The notes beneath the pieces were generated by a model. The model had not been told where the DNA came from. It was given only the letters and a program-made list of their open reading frames with translations, and did not search any database. 64,000 nt of DNA from Bacteroidota bacterium (GTDB lineage Bacteria > Bacteroidota > Bacteroidia > Bacteroidales > F082). The position numbers and the translations under genes were made by a program. Location: contig JAHJTC010000002.1 in the NCBI GenBank assembly GCA_018830105.1, forward strand, positions 1-64,000, written 5' to 3'. Of the stretch, positions 8,408 through 15,805 are shown piece after piece; the first letter of the stretch is position 1; every line of letters starts with the position of its first letter.

Positions 8408-8434
8408 GCTTTGTTTTTTAAGTTCGAAAATCCA

Positions 8435-9607
8435 TTAAAAAGGAGTAATGCCTAAAGCCGTCTCCAGAAAATGCTCCGCGATACCATATTCCTGTTTAAG
8501 CGCGTTAATTCGTTTGGCAATGGTTTCTTTATCAGGCGCCTCTTTCGATTTCACGCCGGTTAGCAAAAGGTTTTTCGGACTGTGCTCCAGTTCCACAAAC
8601 TCCATAATCTGGCTTTTGTAGCCATGATATTCCATAATGAGCGCACGCAGGGTGTCGGTGAGGATTTCGGCCTGCCGTTCCATCAAAATCCCAAAATGGA
8701 GTGCAGGATGTTGCATGGCGTTGGCCGAAATGGCTTTTCGAATCTGTTTATGGCAGCATGGCGCGCACACAATCAGCTTTGCTCCAGCCTTTATGCCGGC
8801 GGCAATGGCGTCGTCGGTGGCGGTGTCGCAGGCATGAAGGGCAATCAACACATCCGTGTTTTCAATCCGATAATCGGCAATACTTCCTGCGTCAAAATGC
8901 AAACCCTCGAGTTTTGCTGCTTGTGCTATATGATTGGTTTTGCTTACCAGATCGGTCCGCATCTCTACGCCGGTTAATTCCAGCTCGCGACTTTGATGCT
9001 GTGTGAGGTATTCGTGCAAGGCAAAAGTTAGATAGCCTTTGCCGGCTCCCATATCCACGATATGCAGCTTTTGTCCGGCGGGCAGGCTTTTGAGCAATGG
9101 TGCAAGTATTTCAACATAGCGGTTAATCTGCTTGAATTTATGCTGCATCGAAGGGAGGATATTTCCTTCACGATCGGCCAGCCCCAGCTGAAACCACCAG
9201 ACAGCAGCCGGGTTTAGCAGCCGTTTTTTCTGTCGGTCGTGTTGCATATCAGGAGCTGCGCGTTTTTCAATCTGGCGGGTTTTTAGCTTCATCTTACCAC
9301 TCGAAAAAATTGTCAGGCTGCTGTCAGTCTCCAATCCGAACAGATCGGCCTGCATAAAATGCGTCTCCAGCAGCTGCTGCACCTTTTCTTTTGCCTGTCC
9401 GGCAACAAAATTCTTCACTTCATGGCGCTGTGTGTACTTGTATTCAAAGGAGTAATATTTGCCGGCCTTGAGCTGAACGGGCTTTACATAAACATTGCGT
9501 AATTCATCCGATTTGCGACGCGGCTTACTCAATGTGAGCTTCACCAGTTTTTCGTTAATGAGTTTTTCTTCGAGTAATTCCAGAAAACGCAGGAGAGCTT
9601 CGTCCAT
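8435..9607 (-). CDS. SAM-dependent methyltransferase (Methyltransf_32-like)
   Basis: The 390-aa protein has a poorly defined N-terminal region (about 1-150) and a C-terminal Rossmann methyltransferase domain. SAM-binding motif I is VDMGAGKGYLTFAL. A later block contains LIALHACDTATD and the cysteine-bearing VCAPCCHKQI, which match the METTL25/GSTCD-like Methyltransf_32 family. The substrate is unknown, though RNA is plausible by family. A good -7 box (TAACTTTG, 9624-9631) lies just upstream, supporting this start. Confidence 0.82.
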   Translation of the reverse strand: MDEALLRFLELLEEKLINEKLVKLTLSKPRRKSDELRNVYVKPVQLKAGKYYSFEYKYTQRHEVKNFVAGQAKEKVQQLLETHFMQADLFGLETDSSLTIFSSGKMKLKTRQIEKRAAPDMQHDRQKKRLLNPAAVWWFQLGLADREGNILPSMQHKFKQINRYVEILAPLLKSLPAGQKLHIVDMGAGKGYLTFALHEYLTQHQSRELELTGVEMRTDLVSKTNHIAQAAKLEGLHFDAGSIADYRIENTDVLIALHACDTATDDAIAAGIKAGAKLIVCAPCCHKQIRKAISANAMQHPALHFGILMERQAEILTDTLRALIMEYHGYKSQIMEFVELEHSPKNLLLTGVKSKEAPDKETIAKRINALKQEYGIAEHFLETALGITPF

Positions 9608-9623
9608 GATTTACAATTTTTGG

Positions 9624-9631
9624 CAAAGTTA
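9624..9631 (-). promoter_or_regulatory. Bacteroidota -7 promoter element for the methyltransferase
   Basis: TAACTTTG on the minus strand fits TAnnTTTG exactly. It implies a transcription start around 9617, only about 10 nt before the ATG at 9607. No clear -33 TTG at the right distance was found. Confidence 0.5.
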
Positions 9632-9730
9632 CAACCTTAATCAACAGGATGTGAATATGTCAATTCCCACGCCTTCACTTTCAAACTGCTAAGAAATACT
9701 AAAAATCTTGCAAATAGATTTCATTTCTAC

Positions 9731-9761
9731 TTGTAAACTGAGAAAAAATCTATTACTTTTA
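9731..9761 (+). promoter_or_regulatory. Probable promoter for the lipoprotein pair
   Basis: TTG at 9731-9733, then 20 nt, then TACTTTTA at 9754-9761, which matches TAnnTTTG in 7 of 8 positions. It would give a leader of about 180 nt before the ATG at 9947. Confidence 0.45.
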
Positions 9762-9946
9762 TGGGTCTTGGAAACATTGGTTCACGCATCTCAGGTGGTA
9801 ATGGTATATGCATAGTCACTATTTATGCAGGTTAAAAAGCTATTTCGTGGCAACAGAAAGTGTTTTGATTAATGGAAACTTTACAATGACCTTAAGCTCA
9901 AAACTTTATATTGATGCAAGCACTTGTTACTAAAACATTTATCGCA

Positions 9947-10378
9947 ATGAAAAAAGCAATTATTTGTCTCCTTATTATTGGCAGCATGATTGCTTGTAAA
10001 AAAGAAGATAAAATATGTGAAAACCCACCGGAAGGCATTTACGAAGGTTGGTTTACATCTACAGGTTCTGATGAAACTACTCACCGACCATTTCTTTATT
10101 TAAGCATTATCAACGATACTACAATTAAAGTTAGTAGGTCGACAAATTCTACTTCCAATTATTCTGTAATCAGAACAGGCTGCAATTTAAACGGGAAGAT
10201 TGGTGCAGGATTAGGGTATAACAATGTTATGGATATTGATGGTGTATTGAGTAATGAAGCCGATTTGGCTACAATTAGAGGAAATTACACCTATATTGAT
10301 CGTTCCGGTGGCCTTGGAAACCCAAATCCTCAATGGTTTGAGGTGACTGGTACTTTTATTATCAAACAACAAAAATAA
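9947..10378 (+). CDS. Small lipoprotein of unknown function
   Basis: The 143-aa product starts MKKAIICLLIIGSMIACKKED, a lipoprotein signal peptide with Cys17 as the lipidated residue. An upstream ATG at 9911 would add 12 residues and bury the signal, so 9947 is chosen. The mature part is rich in Thr, Asn and Gly and looks like a small beta protein. No family was recognised. A second lipoprotein gene follows after 5 nt. The last ~50 codons have a decayed copy about 1.5 kb downstream (11717-11870), suggesting recombination or gene loss here. Confidence 0.8.
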   Translation: MKKAIICLLIIGSMIACKKEDKICENPPEGIYEGWFTSTGSDETTHRPFLYLSIINDTTIKVSRSTNSTSNYSVIRTGCNLNGKIGAGLGYNNVMDIDGVLSNEADLATIRGNYTYIDRSGGLGNPNPQWFEVTGTFIIKQQK

Positions 10379-10383
10379 CAAAC

Positions 10384-11571
10384 ATGAAAGCAAAATCGAT
10401 TATTCTATCTATTATCATTACTGCAATTTTCATCTTGAACAGCTGTAGTAAAGATGAGAAATCAATACCAATAATAAAAAAAGAGCACATAAGTGGTTTT
10501 GTTCAAAAAGGACCATTTATCAACGGAACAAGTATCTCAATCAATGAATTAAATGCTGATTTATCACAAACAGGAAAAATGTACAATACTCAAATCACCG
10601 ATAACAAGGGAAGTTTTGAAATCGGAAACATTGAGTTAGTATCAAATTACATTAGTTTAAGAGCAGATGGGTTTTATTTTAATGAAATTCTGGGAGAACA
10701 ATCGACTTCTCAGATTACGTTGTATGCCTTGTCTGATATTTCAGATAAAACAACAGTGAATACCAATGTTTTGTCACATTTGGAAAAACCAAGGGTAGAA
10801 TATTTAGAATCTCAAGGTGTTGTTTTTTCAGAAGCAAAGAGTCAGGCTCAATCAGAGATTTTAGACATATTTAATATCAGCACACCCTTAACCGAATCAT
10901 CAGAAGTTCTGGATATTTCGCAAGATGGAGATAACAATGCGATTCTTTTAGCCACATCATTAATTTTGCAAGGCTACCGTACTGAAGCTGAAGTAACAGA
11001 ACTCCTTTCAAATATTAGCACAGATATTAGAGAAGATGGGGCATTAACAAACAATTCGATAGGCTCGCAATTGATAAATCATGCCATTTATCTTGATACT
11101 ACATCAATTAGAAATAATTTAGTTGACAGATACTCAGATTTAGGCGTAAATGCAGAAATACCATATTTCGAGAAATATATTAGAAATTTTATTGACAGCA
11201 CAACTTTTGAGATAACAGAAAACCTTATTGAATATCCAACAACTGGTTTATATGGCGAAAATATTCTTGATTTAGAAAAAGAAAGTTATAACGGTGAAAA
11301 CTTTAGTCTTGCTGCAGATCTCGCCATGGGAACAGAATTAAAGATCAAAATTACTGCATTAGGGACAGGGTTTTGGTTTTTTACAGATGATTCTTCTACG
11401 AATTGGCTAATTACACAATTTGATGATGTGACTAAATCACAATACTTTACAGCGATAGATTCAGATAAAAGCTGCGATTTAAATATACAATTTAATTCGG
11501 GGACATTTTTAATTGAATATTTTGAAATGGGAGTTTCAGAACCTAATAGGACAAAGATAATTACGATATAA
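10384..11571 (+). CDS. Lipoprotein with N-terminal carboxypeptidase-regulatory-like domain
   Basis: The 395-aa product has a lipoprotein signal (ILNSCSKDEK, Cys near residue 22). Next comes a beta-sandwich-like segment, HISGFVQKGPFINGTSI...ITDNKGSFEIGNIEL (about 36-90), which resembles carboxypeptidase regulatory repeats. A mixed alpha/beta region of unknown fold follows. It is probably anchored at the outer membrane or exported to the surface, but no function can be assigned. It forms a two-gene unit with the preceding lipoprotein and shares its low GC content. Confidence 0.78.
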   Translation: MKAKSIILSIIITAIFILNSCSKDEKSIPIIKKEHISGFVQKGPFINGTSISINELNADLSQTGKMYNTQITDNKGSFEIGNIELVSNYISLRADGFYFNEILGEQSTSQITLYALSDISDKTTVNTNVLSHLEKPRVEYLESQGVVFSEAKSQAQSEILDIFNISTPLTESSEVLDISQDGDNNAILLATSLILQGYRTEAEVTELLSNISTDIREDGALTNNSIGSQLINHAIYLDTTSIRNNLVDRYSDLGVNAEIPYFEKYIRNFIDSTTFEITENLIEYPTTGLYGENILDLEKESYNGENFSLAADLAMGTELKIKITALGTGFWFFTDDSSTNWLITQFDDVTKSQYFTAIDSDKSCDLNIQFNSGTFLIEYFEMGVSEPNRTKIITI

Positions 11572-11631
11572 CAGTTACCAACATTTTGTATTAGGATGGA
11601 CAGCGTATGCACTTAATTTCAAGGTTTTTAG

Positions 11632-11660
11632 CCCCTGCCTATGCCGGCAGGCAGGCGCTC
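11632..11660. repeat. REP-like GC-rich palindrome
   Basis: The stretch contains CCTGCC ... GGCAGG and the GCCGGC core, with a second AGGCAGG and GCGC immediately after it. It is strikingly GC-rich within AT-rich DNA and resembles Bacteroidota REP palindromes. A related CTGCC/GGCAG motif is found in the 54.6-kb element. Confidence 0.5.
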
Positions 11661-11716
11661 AAAATGTATTGCGGTTTAACAAGAAACTACCACCCAATTC
11701 TGCTAATAATCTGTAA

Positions 11717-11870
11717 ATTGAGGGTACATTGGATACTGAAGATGGCTTGACTTTAAAGACAGACACTAATTAAAGGAAATTACAACTAGATTTCATATTC
11801 AGTTGGCCTTGGATATCCTAATCCCCAGTGGCTTAAGGCGACTGGTACTTTTATTATCAAACAACAATAA
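11717..11870 (+). pseudogene. Decayed duplicate of the 3' end of the 143-aa lipoprotein gene
   Basis: This stretch aligns with about 10223-10376 inside the lipoprotein gene. It shares GGAAATTACA, TGGCCTTGGA and a terminal block (ACTGGTACTTTTATTATC then AAACAACAA and a stop). The copy has in-frame stops and small indels and no start. It is therefore a gene remnant, left by a tandem duplication or by loss of a paralogue's 5' part. Confidence 0.75.
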
Positions 11871-11982
11871 CTAAAGCTTTCTACTGCATCTATCAGGCCA
11901 GCAAGTAAAGCCAAAATGGCAGTTGCTGTCCTATTGGCACAGCCTTTGATTTAGGCTGACGAAACTAAAAAACTCAAGAAAA

Positions 11983-13890
11983 ATGCATAAAGGTAAAATT
12001 GATGTTAAAACCGAGAACATCTTTCCGATTATCAAGAAATTCCTCTATTCCGATCACGAAATATTTTTGCGTGAGCTGGTGAGTAATGCCGTGGATGCCA
12101 CACAAAAACTCAAAACGCTGGCTTCATCCGGCGAGTTTAATGGCGATTTGGGCGACCTCACCATCAAAGTGGAGCTCGACAAAAAAGCCAAAACGCTTAC
12201 CATTCGCGATCGTGGAATAGGAATGAATCAGCAAGAAGTTGAACAATACATTAACCAGATCGCTTTTTCGAGCGCTGAGGAGTTCGTTAGCAAGTTTAAA
12301 ACCAAAACAGAGGCCGAAGCCAATGCCATTATCGGACATTTTGGATTGGGTTTCTATTCCAGCTTTATGGTCTCCGAAAAAGTGGAACTCTTTACTAAAA
12401 CATACAAAACAGAAGGCGATACGGATGCTGTAAAGTGGGAATGCGATGGCAGCCCGGCTTATACCATCGAAAAAAGTGAGCAGGAAGATCGCGGAACAGC
12501 AGTAGTGCTGCATATCGACAAAGAAAACGAAGACTTTCTGGAAGAATATAAGATCAAAGAACTGCTCGATAAATATTGCAAATTCCTTCCTGTGCCCATT
12601 CAGTTTGGCATGGAAAAAACCGAAGAGCCACTGGAAGGTGAAAAGGATAAGGACGGCAATCCAAAGACAAAAACGGTTGAGAAACCCCGTATAATCAACG
12701 ATACCAACCCGCTTTGGAAAAAAGCGCCGGCCGACATCAATGACGAAGAATACAAGGCGTTCTATCGCGATCTGTATCCCATGAATTTCGATGAGCCCCT
12801 CTTCCATATCCACCTCAATGTGGATTATCCCTTCAACCTCACCGGAATTTTGTATTTCCCCAAGGTAAAAAGCAATTATGAATTGCAGCGCAACAAAATA
12901 CAACTCTATAGCAACCAGGTTTTTGTAACGGATTCAGTAGAAGGCATCGTACCCGATTTCCTCACCCTGATGCATGGTGTGATCGACTCGCCTGACATCC
13001 CGCTCAATGTGAGCCGTTCATTCTTGCAAAGCGATCAGAATGTAAAGAAAATATCAGGTTATATCTCCAAGAAAGTGGCCGATAAACTGGAAGAGCTTTT
13101 TAAGAAAGACCGTGATGCTTTCGAAAAGAAATGGGACGATATCAAGATCTTTATTCAATATGGGATGATCTCTGATCCAAAATTCTATGAGAGGGCCGAA
13201 AAATTTGTGTTATTCAAAAATACCGACAGCAAATATTTTACGCCTGAAGAGTATAAGACGCATATTGAGACCAATCAAAAAGACAAGGACAAAAAAACGA
13301 TTTATCTGTATGCCAACAATATGGACGAGCAGTTTGGCTATATCGAAGCCGCCAAAGAACGGGGCTATGATGTGCTGCTGATGGATGGCATACTCGATAG
13401 CAGCTTTATCAACACCCTGGAGCAAAAACTGACCGACAGCAGCTTTACCCGCGTGGATGCCAACACCATAGATAAGCTGATTGTGAAGGAAGAGCAGGAA
13501 ATGCCTTCAAAGCTCGACGACAAGCAAAAGGAAGCTGTAAAAACAGTTTTTGAAAAAAAGGTTGACAAAAAACGCTTCGAAATCAGCTTCGAGAACCGCA
13601 GCGAGACCGACTCACCGGTGGTGATCACACAAAACGAATTTATGCGTCGCATGAAAGAGATGAATGCTGTGGGTGGTGGCGGTATGATGGGATTGGGCGA
13701 TCTGCCGGATTCTTTCAGTCTGGTCGTAAATACCAACCATCCGCTTATCGCTTCACTACCCGAAAAGGATGAAGCCGAACAGGAAAAAACAATCAGTCAG
13801 CTATACGATCTGGCGCGGCTGTCGAAAAACCTGCTCACAGGCAAAGAACTCAACGACTTCGTGAAAAGGAGTTTGGAGATTATCAAGTAG
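11983..13890 (+). CDS. htpG: Molecular chaperone HtpG (bacterial Hsp90)
   Basis: This is a 635-aa ATP-dependent dimeric cytosolic chaperone. The N-terminal GHKL ATPase motifs are clear: ELVSNAVDA (Asn/Asp nucleotide site), the Mg/ATP motif DRGIGM, and GHFGLGFYS lid residues. The middle domain has the conserved NVSRSFLQ catalytic arginine loop, and a C-terminal dimerisation domain ends the protein with no MEEVD tail, as usual for bacteria. The length is typical for Bacteroidota HtpG. A strong terminator follows at 13931. Its GC content matches housekeeping genes, unlike the AT-rich lipoproteins before it. Confidence 0.97.
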   Translation: MHKGKIDVKTENIFPIIKKFLYSDHEIFLRELVSNAVDATQKLKTLASSGEFNGDLGDLTIKVELDKKAKTLTIRDRGIGMNQQEVEQYINQIAFSSAEEFVSKFKTKTEAEANAIIGHFGLGFYSSFMVSEKVELFTKTYKTEGDTDAVKWECDGSPAYTIEKSEQEDRGTAVVLHIDKENEDFLEEYKIKELLDKYCKFLPVPIQFGMEKTEEPLEGEKDKDGNPKTKTVEKPRIINDTNPLWKKAPADINDEEYKAFYRDLYPMNFDEPLFHIHLNVDYPFNLTGILYFPKVKSNYELQRNKIQLYSNQVFVTDSVEGIVPDFLTLMHGVIDSPDIPLNVSRSFLQSDQNVKKISGYISKKVADKLEELFKKDRDAFEKKWDDIKIFIQYGMISDPKFYERAEKFVLFKNTDSKYFTPEEYKTHIETNQKDKDKKTIYLYANNMDEQFGYIEAAKERGYDVLLMDGILDSSFINTLEQKLTDSSFTRVDANTIDKLIVKEEQEMPSKLDDKQKEAVKTVFEKKVDKKRFEISFENRSETDSPVVITQNEFMRRMKEMNAVGGGGMMGLGDLPDSFSLVVNTNHPLIASLPEKDEAEQEKTISQLYDLARLSKNLLTGKELNDFVKRSLEIIK

Positions 13891-13930
13891 TCTTTGAGAT
13901 CAGTTATCCTGCAAATACCTTAATATAACG

Positions 13931-13962
13931 AAAAAAGCTATCCTTCGGGATGGCTTTTTTTT
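13931..13962 (+). terminator. Rho-independent terminator after htpG
   Basis: An AAAAAAGC(T/C)ATCC stem pairs with GGATGGCTTTTTT across a TTCG tetraloop, followed by a long T run. It is a textbook terminator, about 40 nt after the htpG stop. Confidence 0.92.
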
Positions 13963-14059
13963 TTGATATAGTCCGATATTAACTACATTCAAACATCAGA
14001 ATGTGAGCTTAAAAGAAAACTAAACTTAAAATAGATCAAAAACCACATTTATTGACAGT

Positions 14060-14953
14060 TTAATCTCTTAAATAAATCTTCTTTACATCCAGTATTTCTC
14101 CCTGATCAAAAGACGAAAATAACAAAATATAAAGCCCGTTTTCCAGATGACTCAAATCAACATAATCAGGATCATTGGACAGGATATATTCAGATGTTTT
14201 GTTGCCAAGTATGTCAACTATTTTAAGGTGAATGGGTTTATTATAGACCTTTACACCTGAAATAAGCAATTGCTTTGAGCCTGCAAGCTGCGTTTTTGAG
14301 AAGGCTTCTTTTTTAGTTATGCTTTCATCCACAGTTGTTGGATCAAGGAAGCATCCGATAAACAAACTCGTGTTTTGATTAACATATACTAATTGGTCAT
14401 TATCGTATTTACAAGAAGCATAGTTTAAATTGTCTCTATACAAAAGCCCAATGTTTCTTCCTACTCCTTCAATAAAAAGCAAGTTTTCGTCCCATATATT
14501 TGAATACCAATCAAATTGGATTATTTTCCTGCCTTCCAGATAGTAAACATCTTCAACTGTGCTCCATTCATTTGTATAAACCTCAAAAGTATCTCCTACA
14601 GAAAGAGACATATCGACCAGTAAACGTTCATTATTATAAGTATCCTTATACCATAACTTTCCTGTATTGGGATCTTCCCGGAGCTTGCCTTCATAAAAAT
14701 AAGGCATATCATAAAAATTGGTATATATATTAGCATAAACAGAATCGGGATAACTCAGGCAATACATTTCAAACGCAATCAAGCCAAACAACTCTGCTTT
14801 GGCCATATTCCATGATACTGAATCAACATTGAGCACGGCCAGGTAATTTTCCGCTTCAATTTTATTACTAAATGACGGTTCGGGCACTTGGCTATATGAA
14901 TAAGATGTAGAACAAATAAGAAAAATTAAACTTATGGCATATTTGTATTTCAT
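14060..14953 (-). CDS. Secreted protein with type IX secretion C-terminal sorting domain
   Basis: The 297-aa product has an N-terminal Sec signal peptide (about 1-21, ending SYSYSQ). A middle region of unknown fold contains several Tyr/Trp-rich strands. The C-terminal 70 residues (VKVYNKPIHLKIVDILGNKTSEY ... LENGLYILLF ... KKIYLRD) match the type A T9SS sorting domain. It is expected to pass the outer membrane by the PorSS/T9SS and be attached to or released from the surface. The catalytic role is not recognisable. It stands alone and is AT-rich. Confidence 0.8.
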   Translation of the reverse strand: MKYKYAISLIFLICSTSYSYSQVPEPSFSNKIEAENYLAVLNVDSVSWNMAKAELFGLIAFEMYCLSYPDSVYANIYTNFYDMPYFYEGKLREDPNTGKLWYKDTYNNERLLVDMSLSVGDTFEVYTNEWSTVEDVYYLEGRKIIQFDWYSNIWDENLLFIEGVGRNIGLLYRDNLNYASCKYDNDQLVYVNQNTSLFIGCFLDPTTVDESITKKEAFSKTQLAGSKQLLISGVKVYNKPIHLKIVDILGNKTSEYILSNDPDYVDLSHLENGLYILLFSSFDQGEILDVKKIYLRD

Positions 14954-15805
14954 GATACTTGCTATATAAATGAAGGAAATAAATAGTTGAAAAATATTGC
15001 GTTATCTCTCCCGGCATCCAAGCCCGCAACCCGGCTTGGAGTCTGCTGACTGATAAAGTTATTCTTCCCAAGCTTAAAAATAGTTCTGTTTGCGTGGTTT
15101 ATATAAGCATAAGTTGTGTGTTTCAAGCTGATTAGACAAGTTATGGCATGGGTGCAAGGCAAAACCATGCCTTTGCATTGCCGGCCTGAAATATCAAATA
15201 AATGTGTGCTTTCCTTGCTGGGATTGGTGGTAGCTAACTGTAATACAAACCTGTATAGCTTATGAAGAAAATCTGGTTTCAGTTTGTTGAGCTGTTTTGA
15301 AAGTGTAATCCAGATATGCCATTGGACAAGCATGGGGTTGGATGTTTTGGTTTGGGGGCTAAGATAATACATTAGCCAGCGGAAATCAAGTGGTTTTAGG
15401 TTAAGTTTAGGCGATTTACTGGCTGCATTATGTTGATACAAGCTGCTGGTGTTTTCACTACGAGCGATGCCACAAAGAGCTACAGCGCGAACTATCTCAC
15501 CGAAGGTAATCCTTTCGCGTGGTAAATAACTTAAACTATTAATATTTGTTTCTAATGATAAAACAAATGTATTGTGGAGCAAGAAAGTGATAAGTAAGGT
15601 CAAACGAAAGGAATTCCATGGGCGAGAAAAGTTCCTACTGCTGTAGCAGGGTGCTAAAATATAATATGCAGTCAGTGTGCGACTCCAAGTCGCACCCTGA
15701 CTAAAACGGAGCCGCCCCACTACTGGCAAAAAAAACTATTTAAAGCCGTAAAACTTAAAGCCCAACAAAGCGTTATAACATGAAGTAAATTTCACTACAA
15801 GATCT
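14954..15805. other. Long intergenic region with REP palindrome, no confident gene
   Basis: This gap of about 850 nt contains one long open frame on the minus strand (14962-15729). Its N-terminus is a translation of a REP palindrome and it resembles no family, so it is not called. Another imperfect inverted repeat (CCAAGCC...GGCTTGG) is near 15018-15040. The region may be the remains of degraded mobile DNA. No tRNA or promoter was recognised. Confidence 0.5.
15670..15702. repeat. REP-like stem-loop
   Basis: The arms AGTCAGTGTGCGACT and AGTCGCACCCTGACT pair over 15 positions, with one G-T wobble, around a CCA loop. Such stem-loops in Bacteroidota are often targets of REP-associated tyrosine transposases. 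No intact transposase is seen here. Confidence 0.75.

Larger units (their letters stand above)
9608..9946. other. Intergenic region, two promoters and no gene
   Basis: This is an AT-rich gap between the divergent methyltransferase and lipoprotein genes. It holds the -7 box of the methyltransferase and a plausible promoter for the lipoproteins at 9731-9761. No coding frame, tRNA or terminator hairpin was recognised. Confidence 0.6.
11572..11982. other. Intergenic region holding a gene remnant and a REP-like palindrome
   Basis: Apart from the GC-rich palindrome and the decayed lipoprotein fragment described separately, nothing else is recognisable. No clear -7 box for htpG was seen just before its start. 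Confidence 0.6.

Noticed and set aside
12124..12903. Long minus-strand open frame inside htpG
   Set aside because: It is a shadow of htpG, whose frame shows all Hsp90 motifs. The antisense frame is low-complexity Phe/Ile-rich.
14962..15729. Open frame of 255 codons on the minus strand, with a segment (RQCKGMVLPCTHAITC) recalling SWIM zinc motifs of MuDR-type transposases
   Set aside because: The start lies inside a REP palindrome, the rest shows no bacterial family or sensible composition, and the SWIM-like match is short and incomplete. It is more likely a chance frame over decayed DNA.
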